Of a stretch of 64,000 nt of DNA, positions 44,385 to 52,767 are shown in pieces (position 1 is the first letter of the stretch; each line of letters opens with the position of its first letter). The notes beneath the pieces are model-generated. The model made no database searches. It saw nothing but the letters and a program-made list of their open reading frames with translations, and was not told the origin of the DNA. The position numbers and the translations under genes are program-made. Location of the stretch: positions 248,001-312,000 of the forward strand of contig JAXMBH010000004.1 of NCBI GenBank assembly GCA_046349975.1, written 5' to 3'. The DNA comes from JABDGM01 sp046349975. GTDB taxonomy: Bacteria > Planctomycetota > Planctomycetia > Pirellulales > Lacipirellulaceae.

Positions 44385-44450
44385 TTAGCCGCCGGGCGCT
44401 AGCCCGCGGTTTCTTGATGCCGAACCGCGGGCTAGCGTCCGGCGGCTGAT
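44385..44450. repeat. Inverted pair of the GCTAGC dispersed repeat
   Basis: The left copy 44385-44414 is identical over 30 nt to 61365-61394. The right copy 44422-44450 is its near-exact inversion. Confidence 0.85.
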
Positions 44451-44801
44451 TGCAGGGGCCTCTAATTTCTAGCTGAGACAGCGTTAGATGCTTGCGGGGA
44501 TGACGCGAACGCGAGCGACTTCAAATTGCTCAGGTGCCCAGCGACCCCGCCATCCGGGCGTCATCGTTGGGCGTTGATGCGGATTATCATGGATTCGCAG
44601 CTGCTGTTGGCCGCACGCGAGGCTGCGGCTGGTTGCTGAATGTGTTGATACTGCTCGCGAAGGTTCAGAGAGAGTTGATGATGCAGTTTGGATTTCCTCA
44701 GCGGCCCGTTAGCTACGGCGATTGCACGGCCGCTCGTGATGTGGTTGGAGATTGTGTTCGGGGAGCTTGCCGGGATGATGGCTCAAGCCGTTGCAGCGGG
44801 A

Positions 44802-44902
44802 AGCCCCGTGAACGGGGCTGTTGGGCGTTGGCGGCGGTTCTGAACCCCGCCGTGAACGGCGGGGCTAATATCGCTGGCGCGAGGAAGGGCGGTGAACGGC
44901 CC
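44802..44902. repeat. Three hairpins with a shared TGAA loop
   Basis: Stems AGCCCCG/CGGGGCT (44802-44819) and CCCCGCCG/CGGCGGGG (44845-44864), and a weaker GGGC/GCCC stem (44887-44902). All three have loop TGAA followed by CG. Confidence 0.75.
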
Positions 44903-45088
44903 TGTGTGCAACACTCGCGTTTGCAGGAGGCAAAAAAAGATGGGGCCGAATTGCTGTCGTTGCTAATCTTGTTGGCGCTGCGGGGTACGGAATTGCGGGC
45001 TGCCAACATGGATTCTCAAGGCGCCCTCACCCCGGCCCTCTCTTCGCCACGGCGAATCTTCGACCGGAGGGAGAGGGAGACTGGGTGC

Positions 45089-46450
45089 GTGTGCTGGACT
45101 CGCATCGCGATTCGACTTGTCGTGCTCGTTGGCTCACTGGCGCTCGTGGGCCGTGCATCGGCCGAGGGCCCGCAAATCTACGAGCAGCGGTGGAGCGACA
45201 AGGCGCTCAACGAGCGTATCGACAGCAATATCGAGAAGTACCGCAAGGGTGCACTCAAGATCGAGGTCGTCGATGCGGCCGGCAAGGCGGTGCCGAACGC
45301 GACGGTCGAGGTGAAGCAGACCGGCCACGAGTTTCTGTTTGGTTGCAACGCATTCGTACTGGGGCAATTGAAAACGCCCGAAGCCAACCGTACGTACGAA
45401 GAAGAATTCGCGCGGTTGTTCAACTTCACAACTGTGCCGTTGTATTGGGCCGGCACCGAGCCGACGCAGGGCGAATTGCGCTATGCGGAAGGCGGTCGCG
45501 ATATCTGGCGGCGGCCGCCGGCGGATCGGTACCTGGCGTTCGCGAAGAAGTATGGCATCACGCTCAAGGGACATCCGCTGGTGTGGTTTGCTCACAATCC
45601 CGATTGGTTGCCGCAGGATCCCGAGAAGCTGCGCGAGCTGTTCCGGAAGCGGATGCGAGAGATTGCCGAGCGGTATGCCGATAAGATGCCGATCTGGGAT
45701 GTGGTGAACGAGTCGATCGTATGCGAGAAGAAGTTTCCACTCTACACGCCGGATAAGGCGTACGTGGCGTGGAGTTTTCGCGAGGCGGCGCCGCTATTTC
45801 CCGCGTCGGCCACGCTGATGATCAACGAGGTGAACCTGTCGAATTACGGTACGCCGGCGACAAACAAGTATTACGCGCAGGTGAAGCAGCTGCTGGCCGA
45901 CAAGGTGCCGGTGCGCGGCGTGGGCTTCCAGTTCCACTTCATGCGGCGTGGGGAGCTTGATACCCATCTCACGAATGCCGACGGCGACCCCACGCGGCTG
46001 TACGACCTGTACGATGAGTTCGGCAAATTCGGCCTGCCGCTGTTCATCACAGAGATTACGATTCCGTCGGCCGGCCCCGATGGCGAAGCATTGCAGGACG
46101 AAGTGGTGCGGAACTACTATCGCCTGTGGTTCAGCGTGCCTGCGATGCGGGGCATCACGTGGTGGAACCTGGGCGACGGCACGGCTGTGCAGGGTGAGAA
46201 CGAGGCCGAGGGCGGGCTGGTCGATGGCGAGCTCAAGCCGAAGGCCGCTTATCACACGTTGGATAAGTTGATCAATGAGGAGTGGAAGACGAAGGCGACG
46301 GTGCGGACGGATGCCGCGGGGCGTGCCGAGGCACGCGGGTTTTTTGGGAAGTATGCGGTGAAGGTGGTTGCCGGCGGCAAGGAGCAGACGGTGGAGGTTG
46401 ATCACGCGTCGCAGGGTGAGACGGTGCATCGGGTGACGCTGGCGGAATGA
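45089..46450 (+). CDS. Secreted GH10 endo-beta-1,4-xylanase
   Basis: About 453 residues from a GTG at 45089 that begins directly with a signal peptide (RIAIRLVVLVGSLALVGRASA). In-frame sequence further upstream, to 44534, translates intergenic palindromes and is not credible coding; an ATG at 45008 is a second option. After an N-terminal carbohydrate-binding-like segment (ALKIEVVDAAGKAVPNATVE) comes the GH10 barrel with the acid/base glutamate in WDVVNESIV and the nucleophile in PLFITEITIP, and the WWNLGDGTA end. It retains configuration when cutting xylan in the wall or periplasm. The last 60 residues are an extra beta domain (TVRTDAAGRAEARGFFGKY). Confidence 0.9.
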   Translation: MCWTRIAIRLVVLVGSLALVGRASAEGPQIYEQRWSDKALNERIDSNIEKYRKGALKIEVVDAAGKAVPNATVEVKQTGHEFLFGCNAFVLGQLKTPEANRTYEEEFARLFNFTTVPLYWAGTEPTQGELRYAEGGRDIWRRPPADRYLAFAKKYGITLKGHPLVWFAHNPDWLPQDPEKLRELFRKRMREIAERYADKMPIWDVVNESIVCEKKFPLYTPDKAYVAWSFREAAPLFPASATLMINEVNLSNYGTPATNKYYAQVKQLLADKVPVRGVGFQFHFMRRGELDTHLTNADGDPTRLYDLYDEFGKFGLPLFITEITIPSAGPDGEALQDEVVRNYYRLWFSVPAMRGITWWNLGDGTAVQGENEAEGGLVDGELKPKAAYHTLDKLINEEWKTKATVRTDAAGRAEARGFFGKYAVKVVAGGKEQTVEVDHASQGETVHRVTLAE

Positions 46451-46548
46451 CGAGCGCGGCGGCGTGGGGCCTCGCTTCGCTGAGTTGAGAGCAAGCCGTC
46501 CGGTGACAAAACGGGCTGGCAGAGCCCGCGCGCTGAACCCTCCCCTGG

Positions 46549-46569
46549 CCCCTCCCTACGAAGGAGGGG
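46549..46569. repeat. CCCCTCC/GGAGGGG hairpin
   Basis: 7-bp stem with loop CTACGAA between xylanase and mlaD, both of which end here. It resembles the hairpin at 42829-42850 (loop GTCGAA). It could work as a terminator but has no U-tract. Confidence 0.6.
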
Positions 46570-46617
46570 AATATTGGCTCCGCTCCCTGACGGGCGGGGT
46601 TCGCCGGCACGGCGCGG

Positions 46618-47877
46618 TTATTTTACGACGCTGGGGTTGAGTGCGCCGCTGATGATGCGGCCGGGTTCGACGGCAACTTTGTCCATGAAGATGCGGGCGT
46701 CGTGGACGACCGGCTTCAAATTGAACGTGAGGTCGTCGATGTCGCCGAGGACTTTGTTGGCGTTGAACATGAGCCGGTTGAGGTTTTCGTAGACCTGCGG
46801 ATCGTGGATCAGGCGGCCGATGGTGCCGTCGCGTTGGTTGAGCGCGCGGGCGAGCGAGCCGAGATCAGCGACGAGTTGGTCGAGGCCGTCGACTGCTTTT
46901 AGAATCGCATCTGCGACTTGTGGGCCCTTCTGGCCGAGCGGCTCGGTGAATTTTTCGAGGTTACGGAAGTTCTTGTCGGCCGATTGCAGCACGACGCGGG
47001 AGTCGCTCATCGTTTGGCGGAACTCGTGGATGGCGTCGGGGAGTTCGTCGAGGCCCTGGCGGAGTTTTTGCCGCATTTGCGGGCCGCTCGGAGGCAGTTG
47101 AGTTCCGGGGGGCTGTGTTCCGGGCGGAGTTGTTTGCGGCGATTGGCCATTGATGGGCGCGCGGCCAGTCGGAGATTGCGGATTATATGGTGGCGTTGTT
47201 ACGCCCGGCTGCACGTTGGCGAGCGGTTCCCCGCCGATAATCTCGTTGACCGAATTCATGGCCGTACCGAATTGGTTCATCGCCCGCTCGGTGGAGTCGA
47301 GCAAGCGGGTGACGCGGCCTTCGGTGGCGCCGTTCTCGTCGCCGAACGCGGCGTTGACGCGTTTGGCGAGCTTGGCGACTTCGTCGCCGGCGAGGGCCAG
47401 CGAGTGGCTGGCGGCGCTGAATTCGGTTTTCAAATCGCCGAGTTGGCCGAGCGACTCGAATGGGTTGGGGTCGACGCGGCCATGGAAGACGGTGCCATCG
47501 GGAACGGGCTGAGCGCCGGCCGGTTGGCGGCGGCTGACGAAATCGATCGTGGCGTCGCCGAGCACCGTGGTGCGGATGTGTGGTTCGTAATCGGCGTAGA
47601 GTTGGCGATTGCCGTCGATTTCGGCCTTCAGCACGACGCCGTCGTCTTTGTCTTCGATGGCCTTCACGCGGCCGATGAGGATGCCGTTCTTGCGCACGGG
47701 CGTGTTGGTGTCGACGCCGGGTGCTTCGGGCACTTGGATGCCGATTTGATATTTCGCGCGGCCCCACGGCAACCAGCCCGTGGGCAGCGGGCCGTTGAGG
47801 CTGGCGAGCAGACCGCCGACGATCATCGTGGCAAACACGACGACGCCGACGCGAAATTGCATTTGTCGTTCGTTCAT
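46618..47877 (-). CDS. mlaD: MlaD/MCE-family lipid transport protein
   Basis: A 419-residue protein with one N-terminal anchor helix (about 8-27) and one MCE domain (about 38-125: QIGIQVPEAPGVDTNTPVRK, NGILIGRVKAI, VVLKAEIDG and a VLGDATIDFV strand). It continues with helical, probably coiled-coil regions and a proline/glutamine-rich linker (about 220-270), then a second helical part with MSDSRVVLQSADKNFRNLEK. The protein forms a periplasmic ring that carries phospholipids between membranes. It is one of three Mla genes on this strand in the order E, F, D. Confidence 0.9.
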   Translation of the reverse strand: MNERQMQFRVGVVVFATMIVGGLLASLNGPLPTGWLPWGRAKYQIGIQVPEAPGVDTNTPVRKNGILIGRVKAIEDKDDGVVLKAEIDGNRQLYADYEPHIRTTVLGDATIDFVSRRQPAGAQPVPDGTVFHGRVDPNPFESLGQLGDLKTEFSAASHSLALAGDEVAKLAKRVNAAFGDENGATEGRVTRLLDSTERAMNQFGTAMNSVNEIIGGEPLANVQPGVTTPPYNPQSPTGRAPINGQSPQTTPPGTQPPGTQLPPSGPQMRQKLRQGLDELPDAIHEFRQTMSDSRVVLQSADKNFRNLEKFTEPLGQKGPQVADAILKAVDGLDQLVADLGSLARALNQRDGTIGRLIHDPQVYENLNRLMFNANKVLGDIDDLTFNLKPVVHDARIFMDKVAVEPGRIISGALNPSVVK

Positions 47878-47883
47878 TTTTGG

Positions 47884-47916
47884 GAGCTGTTAGCTGTTAG
47901 CTATTAGCTGTTAGCC
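47884..47916. repeat. TAGCTGTTAGC-type repeat upstream of mlaD
   Basis: Alternating AGCTGTTAGC units between mlaF and mlaD, immediately upstream of the mlaD start at 47877. Confidence 0.7.
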
Positions 47917-47950
47917 AGACCTGGTCGCGATGTGCTGTAGTTTGGTTTTC

Positions 47951-48003
47951 TGGCTAATAGCTAACAGCTAGTGGCTAATAGCTTTCCTAATAGCTGACAG
48001 CTT
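47951..48003. repeat. TAGCTGTTAGC-type repeat overlapping the 3' end of mlaF
   Basis: Runs past the mlaF stop at 47987 into the last codons of the gene (GCT GTC AGC TAT TAG). Confidence 0.75.
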
Positions 48004-48847
48004 CTTCCTGCATTTCTAATAGGCGTTCGCCGGCTTCGCCGCGGACGAATTGGGCGACGCGTTTGTCTTTCGAGTCTATGATTTCGTCGGGCGTGCCATC
48101 GAAGATGATTTGTGAGTCGGTCGGCGTGAGGCGGCTGAGCGGGTAGAGCATCACCACGCGGTCGGCGACTTTTTGGGCGGTTTTCATGTCGTGCGTGACG
48201 ACGACGCTCGTCACGGCGTTTTGCTCGCGGGTGCGCATGATGAGTTCATTGATGACGTCGCTCACGATGGGGTCGAGGCCGGTCGTGGGTTCGTCGTATA
48301 GCAGCACTTCGGGGCTCATGACGAGTGCGCGGGCGAGGCCGACGCGTTTGCGCATGCCGCCGGAGAGTTGGGCGGGGCGTTTGGGCAGCACGGACGTCGG
48401 CAGGCCGACTTGTTTGAGCCGGTCGACGACGATCTGCTGAATTTTTTCGGGCCGCATTTTGCTGTTTTCTTTGAGCGGGAAGGCGATGTTCTCGGCGATC
48501 GTCATGCTGTCGAACAGGGCGGCGTTTTGGAAGAGGAAGCCGAAGCGGCCGCGTTGGGCGGTGAGGTCCTTATCGCTGAGCGCGTCGATTTGCTGGCCGT
48601 CGAACACGACGTGGCCGCTCGAAGGGAACATGAGGCCGATGATGTGTTTGAGGAGTACGGTTTTGCCGCAGCCGCTCTCGCCGATGACGGCGAGCGTTTG
48701 GCCGCGGGGGATCGCGATGGAAATATCGCGCAGCACGGGTTGGCGGCCGAAGTTGACGGTCAGGTTGCGCAGCTCGATGAACGGCGGGCCGTCGTCGGCT
48801 GGCTGCTTTCGTTTGACTTTCGGCGTGTCGGCCATGGTAGTAGGCAC
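47987..48847 (-). CDS. mlaF: MlaF-family ABC ATPase
   Basis: A 286-residue ATPase with Walker A GESGCGKT, a Q loop, signature LSGGMRKR, and Walker B LLYDEPTTGLDP, plus the H-loop histidine in VVVTHDMKTA. Its closest plan is the MlaF/Ttg2A branch that powers MCE lipid transport. The final residues EEAVSY and the stop codon fall inside a dispersed TAGCTGTTAGC-type repeat (47951-48003), so the C terminus seems to have been remodelled by it. It lies between mlaE and mlaD on the minus strand. Confidence 0.93.
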   Translation of the reverse strand: MPTTMADTPKVKRKQPADDGPPFIELRNLTVNFGRQPVLRDISIAIPRGQTLAVIGESGCGKTVLLKHIIGLMFPSSGHVVFDGQQIDALSDKDLTAQRGRFGFLFQNAALFDSMTIAENIAFPLKENSKMRPEKIQQIVVDRLKQVGLPTSVLPKRPAQLSGGMRKRVGLARALVMSPEVLLYDEPTTGLDPIVSDVINELIMRTREQNAVTSVVVTHDMKTAQKVADRVVMLYPLSRLTPTDSQIIFDGTPDEIIDSKDKRVAQFVRGEAGERLLEMQEEAVSY

Positions 48848-48941
48848 CGGGGTACCCAGTTGCTGGGTCGGTGTGCCGTTAAGCGGAAGTTGTATTACTT
48901 CACGATATTGACAGGGTCAAGTTACTTGCCACTGCTGCCAC

Positions 48942-48994
48942 GGCACGCGGAGCGTGCCTGCTACAGTGCGGCACGGCGGAGCGTGCCTGCTACA
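48942..48994. repeat. Direct pair of the GGCACGGCGGAGCGTGCC repeat
   Basis: Copies at 48942-48965 (one base shorter) and 48970-48994 in the gap between mlaE and mlaF. The second is identical to 41071-41095. Confidence 0.85.
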
Positions 48995-49000
48995 TTCTTG

Positions 49001-49861
49001 CTACTGCACCTCCGGCCAGAGCATATCGTGAACGTGGTCGAGGCCAATGCTGAGGAAAAAGTCGAGCATCAGGATAATCACGAACGACAGCACGAACGCT
49101 TGTGTCGCCGCGCGGCCGACGCCTTCCGCTCCGGCGGCACAGTTGAAACCGCGATAGCAGCTGACGATCGAGATCGTCGCGCCGAAGAACACGCTCTTGA
49201 AGATGCCGTAGAACAAGTCCCAGTTGGCGACGAACTGTTGCGAGTTGTGCCAGTAATGGTACGAGTCAATGCCGAACACTTGCACGCTGTAGAGCCAGCC
49301 GCCGACGACGCCCATGAAGATCGCCATCACGGTGAGCGACGGGATCATGAGCAGGCAGCCGAGGAACCGGGGCACGACCAAATACTGAATTGGGTTCGCG
49401 CCCATTGATTGCAGGGCGTCGATTTGCTCGGTCACGCGCATCGTGCCGACTTCAGCGGCGATGGCGCTGCCGACGCGGCCGGCGAGCATCGTGGCGGCGA
49501 GCACGGGGCCGAGTTCGCGGCACATCGAGAGGTTGATCAGGGCTCCGAGTCGGGTTTCGAAACCGAATTGTTTGAACTGGGTGTATGATTGCACCGCCAG
49601 CACCATGCCGATGAACGTGCCGGTGAGCGCGATGACGGGCAGGCTGAGGACGCCAATGTTGTAGAAGGCGGGGACGAGCGTGTCGCGGCGCGGCAGCCGT
49701 GTGCCGAGCCAGGCGAGCGTGCGCCACATGAAGAGCGTCATATCGCCGAGCGTTTCCACCCAGCGAATGACGACGGCCCCGACATCGGCGATCGAGTCAT
49801 AAATTGCCCCGCCCAAGCCGTGGCGGCGGTGATCGGTCGGGATGATTGCGGCGTTGGCCAT
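49001..49861 (-). CDS. mlaE: MlaE-family permease
   Basis: A 286-residue membrane protein with five or six helices. Hallmarks of MlaE are TGTFIGMVLAVQSYTQFKQF, the ELGPVLAATMLAGRVGSAIAAE block with the EQIDALQSMGANP motif, and the PRFLGCLLMIPSLT segment. It is the membrane partner of MlaF; together with MlaD it moves phospholipids. A repeat-bearing gap of about 150 nt separates it from mlaF. Confidence 0.93.
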   Translation of the reverse strand: MANAAIIPTDHRRHGLGGAIYDSIADVGAVVIRWVETLGDMTLFMWRTLAWLGTRLPRRDTLVPAFYNIGVLSLPVIALTGTFIGMVLAVQSYTQFKQFGFETRLGALINLSMCRELGPVLAATMLAGRVGSAIAAEVGTMRVTEQIDALQSMGANPIQYLVVPRFLGCLLMIPSLTVMAIFMGVVGGWLYSVQVFGIDSYHYWHNSQQFVANWDLFYGIFKSVFFGATISIVSCYRGFNCAAGAEGVGRAATQAFVLSFVIILMLDFFLSIGLDHVHDMLWPEVQ

Positions 49862-50342
49862 GGGGAGCTACCGTGGTGCTAATTGCTGGCGTAGCACGAT
49901 TGGCAAGTATCGGGCCGGATTGTGCCAGCAGCGGCCGGTTTCTTGCGAAAGCGGCGACGATTGCCGGCGTTCCACCAGCGCGCACGCGCCCCCCCGGGCG
50001 TACGTCCTAGTAGGTCGGCATGAGAAGGTGTTCCGCTTGAGTAAAGTTTAGGGGCGAATACTCGGCGGCCAAGGGGCGAATAGCAAGCATTGCTGGCGCG
50101 CTGGATAGCCGAGGCGTTCCGGCTCAGTGTTACTGACTCGGGTAGGACGGACATATCTGTCTGCCGAATTCTGTCTGACTGCTTTGGACGATCGCTGCCA
50201 GCGCGGACGGACAGAATTGTCGGTCCTACGGCTGCACGCGGGAAAAATTCCTTTGACCGAAGCCGAGGCAATTCGTCTTTCTTTATTAGCACGGGCGGCC
50301 GAGCGGCTCGCCCCTGCTTCGACGGTAACGCGCGAGCCTTCG
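49862..50342. other. 480-nt gap upstream of the sigma factor
   Basis: Holds the inverted GTAGGACGGACA element and, probably, divergent promoters for mlaE and the sigma gene. No gene is supported before the GTG at 50343. Confidence 0.5.
50142..50229. repeat. Inverted pair of GTAGGACGGACA repeats
   Basis: Left arm starts at 50142 and the right arm ends at 50229 with TCGGTCCTAC. The single copy at 33877-33903 is related. Confidence 0.8.
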
Positions 50343-50867
50343 GTGAAGCCCAAAGAGTTCGACACCATCGAAGAGCACGTGGGAGGTGTCTACCGCTACG
50401 CGCTGCGACTGACGAGGGATCGTGACCGAGCGGATGATTTGGCGCAGGAGACCGTTTTGCGAGCGTGGCGTGACCGTGACCGGCTGCGGGAACCGCGGGC
50501 GGCACGCGTGTGGTTGCTGCGGATCGCCACGAACCTGTGGAACGACGAACTGCGACGGGCGAAGTTTCGCATGGAGACTCTATTCGAGGAGCCGCCGTGC
50601 GGGCGGGCGATTGCGCCCGCCGCGAGTGATGAACGGGAAAGTGTGCGAGTCGCGCTGGCCGCTATGGACGAGTTGCCGGCGCGGCAACGGCAGGTGCTGT
50701 ACTTGGCGACGTGCGAAGAAATGACAACTTCCGAAGTTGCCGAGGTGCTGGAGATTAGTGAGCCCGCCGTGAAGGCCAATCTTTCGCTGGCCCGCAAAGC
50801 AATGCGGCGGCGGCTCAAAGACCTGTACGAAGAAGTGTGCGGCCGCCGGCCGTGCAACAGAGCATGA
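50343..50867 (+). CDS. ECF RNA polymerase sigma factor
   Basis: A 174-residue sigma factor from a GTG at 50343; the frame continues upstream but that sequence translates a dispersed inverted repeat (50142-50229) and codons unlike those of this genome. Region 2 is seen as EEHVGGVYRYALRLTRD with DRADDLAQETVLRAWRDRDR; region 4 as LPARQRQVLYLATCEEMTTS followed by EVAEVLEISEPAVKANLSLA. A TTG at 50253 is a longer alternative. Its stop overlaps the next start by four bases, as usual for an ECF factor and its own anti-sigma factor. Confidence 0.88.
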   Translation: MKPKEFDTIEEHVGGVYRYALRLTRDRDRADDLAQETVLRAWRDRDRLREPRAARVWLLRIATNLWNDELRRAKFRMETLFEEPPCGRAIAPAASDERESVRVALAAMDELPARQRQVLYLATCEEMTTSEVAEVLEISEPAVKANLSLARKAMRRRLKDLYEEVCGRRPCNRA

Positions 50868-51430
50868 ACGCGCCTTGCGAAAACTTGGATGCCTACCTCG
50901 CCGACGATTTGCTGGTCGATGCGGCTGCGGCGTTTGAGGAACATCTCGAGTGCTGCGACGAATGCCGTGACGCGGTTGCCGAACAGGGGTGGATTGAGGC
51001 GCTGCTGCGGTCGCCGGAGCGGCTCGAAGTTGAAGCGGCGCCGCGGCATCTAGTGGAAACAACGAAGTTGCTGGTTGCCGGCGGCGAACGCCAGCGGCGA
51101 CGCTGGGTGGCGGGCGCATTCGCCGCCGCTGCAAGTGTAGTGATTGCGCTGGGATGGATCGCGATTCAACCTCGATCCAGTGACAACGACGCCGATGATC
51201 GGGCGGCGACTCCGACGGCCAGCAAGCCGGCGCCAGAGGCAGTGCCGCCGACGTCGACATTCATTGCCGACGCGAATGCGATCGCGATTCCGATGGTGTC
51301 GAAGCACCCCAACATCACGATCGTGCGCGTGTACCCCACACTTCGGCCGTTGGTCTCTGATGGATCGGCCAGCAGCGAGCCGGAGGACGAATCAGAATTT
51401 GCTTCCACAGATTTTTCTAATGGAGGATAG
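50864..51430 (+). CDS. Zinc-finger anti-sigma factor, membrane bound
   Basis: A 188-residue protein from the ATG at 50864. The N-terminal zinc-binding region contains HLECCDECRDAV (HxxxCxxC type), after CENLDAYLADDLL, as in ZAS anti-sigma domains. One membrane helix (about 77-96: VAGAFAAAASVVIALGWIAI) is followed by an exported 80-residue acidic segment. It should hold the upstream sigma factor at the membrane until a signal releases it. It is followed after one nucleotide by the secreted coiled-coil protein. Confidence 0.87.
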   Translation: MNAPCENLDAYLADDLLVDAAAAFEEHLECCDECRDAVAEQGWIEALLRSPERLEVEAAPRHLVETTKLLVAGGERQRRRWVAGAFAAAASVVIALGWIAIQPRSSDNDADDRAATPTASKPAPEAVPPTSTFIADANAIAIPMVSKHPNITIVRVYPTLRPLVSDGSASSEPEDESEFASTDFSNGG

Positions 51431-51431
51431 T

Positions 51432-52637
51432 ATGCGAATTAAGCTTTGGACAACGCTGGGTGCAGCGGCACTCTTCCTGGCGATGACGCCGGCCTACGTT
51501 GCGCGCGGCGAAGAGAGCCAAACGGCGAAAGCCGAGGAAAGTGCGAAAGACGCGGCGCGGCAACAGCTGGCGCAGGCCGTACTCGAGCTGAAACAGCAGT
51601 TGCAGCAAATTCAGAAGCAGCAGGAAGTGTTCCAGGCTCAGGAGAAGGCGCTCGCGGAACAAAAGGCTCAGTTCGAAGAGCAGCGGAAGCTGTTCGAGAA
51701 GCGGCACGCCGAAATGGAGCAGCAGAAAGCACGGTTCGAAGTCGAAAATCGGTTCCGCGAGGCTCAGCGTGCGGGGGCGAACGATGTCGAGCAAGTTCTC
51801 ACGCAGCCGGCGAAGGATGCCCAACAAGCGGCGAAAGCGGCCCAGCTTCTCTTTGAGCAAAGACAGAAATCGGCTCCGCTGCCAGATGACGCCGCGATCA
51901 GAGTGTTCAAGCTGCAGTACGTGAAGCCGAACGACATCGGCCAAGCGCTGCAAAAGATCACCGGGGGCGGCGGGCCGCGGGTGGCGGTCGATGAGCGGAC
52001 CGAGGCCCTCCTCATCGCCGGCACCGACAAGCAAATTGCCGTCGCTGAGCAACTTGTGCAATCGCTTGATCAGCCCGGCAAGGCACAAATGAGCACGGGC
52101 CCCGAAACACTGCAAGTGCGCATCGTGTGGCTGCTCGATCAACTGAATGATCGGTCACAGGATCCACCGAAGCCCACAATCGTCACACCGGAAGTGCTCG
52201 ACGCTCTGCACGAGCTCGGTTTCGAACGGCCCAGCGTTGCGTGCCAACAGCTGTCGACACTTACGCTCAGTTCAGGTGACCGCAAGGGAGTCTTTAGTTT
52301 TGAAGTGCCAACTTTGATCGAAGGCTCGCCTTGGCAATTTGAGGGGCAGGGTAAGATCGCTCCAACGACTGACAATCGGTACGCGTTAGAATTCGACATC
52401 AACGTTGTTCAACCAAACAACACACAACATTCTCAAGTTGGCGGTTCGATCGTCACATCGCTCGATCATTACACGGTGCTCGGAACTTCGACATTCGTCG
52501 GTCCACAAGCCGCGGACGACAAGGGAGGCGGGCAAGCGGAACATCTTTCCGCGTTCGTGGTATACGTGGACCGCGCAAAAGGATTCGCCAGCGGCACGGC
52601 GGAGAAGAGTGAGGCGAAGCCGCAAGAGAAGCGGTGA
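51432..52637 (+). CDS. Exported coiled-coil protein with secretin-type N domain
   Basis: A 401-residue exported protein with GGAGG just upstream of the ATG at 51432. A signal peptide (residues 1-26) is followed by a long Gln/Glu/Lys coiled coil (about 35-125, VLELKQQLQQIQKQQEVFQ). Residues 150-220 match the small secretin N-terminal/NolW-type domain: VFKLQYVKPNDIGQALQKIT, RVAVDERTEALLIAG, then IAVAEQLVQSLD. The remaining 180 residues are beta-rich with no recognised domain. Because it follows a sigma and anti-sigma pair without a gap, it is probably their downstream effector or sensor. Confidence 0.85.
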   Translation: MRIKLWTTLGAAALFLAMTPAYVARGEESQTAKAEESAKDAARQQLAQAVLELKQQLQQIQKQQEVFQAQEKALAEQKAQFEEQRKLFEKRHAEMEQQKARFEVENRFREAQRAGANDVEQVLTQPAKDAQQAAKAAQLLFEQRQKSAPLPDDAAIRVFKLQYVKPNDIGQALQKITGGGGPRVAVDERTEALLIAGTDKQIAVAEQLVQSLDQPGKAQMSTGPETLQVRIVWLLDQLNDRSQDPPKPTIVTPEVLDALHELGFERPSVACQQLSTLTLSSGDRKGVFSFEVPTLIEGSPWQFEGQGKIAPTTDNRYALEFDINVVQPNNTQHSQVGGSIVTSLDHYTVLGTSTFVGPQAADDKGGGQAEHLSAFVVYVDRAKGFASGTAEKSEAKPQEKR

Positions 52638-52690
52638 GGGAGCGACGGGAAGCGATACGCTGGAATTGGAGTGGTACGGCGGTCATATAG

Positions 52691-52735
52691 CCGGAGGGCC
52701 ATGCCCTCCGGCGCCGGACTGCGCGGCGGTCCGGC
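52691..52735. repeat. Two adjacent hairpins between convergent genes
   Basis: CCGGAGGGC-CAT-GCCCTCCGG (52691-52711) and GCCGGAC/GTCCGGC (52713-52735). Placed to act as a bidirectional terminator, but no T-tract follows. Confidence 0.65.
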
Positions 52736-52767
52736 TACTGTCGCTCGCTGCCTCATCGCACGAGATT

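Larger units (their letters stand above)
44049..45088. other. 1-kb non-coding stretch with palindromes before the xylanase gene
   Basis: Holds an inverted pair of the GCTAGC repeat (44385-44450) and three TGAA-loop hairpins (44802-44902). A CTCACCCCGGCCCTC element is at about 45024-45080. Frames through it are by-products of the palindromes. Confidence 0.65.

Noticed and set aside
44802..44902. CRISPR array
   Set aside because: Hairpins are only three, with different stems and irregular spacing; no cas genes are in the window.
44534..45088. Upstream extension of the GH10 xylanase frame
   Set aside because: It translates palindromic repeats and would bury the signal peptide 185 residues inside the protein.
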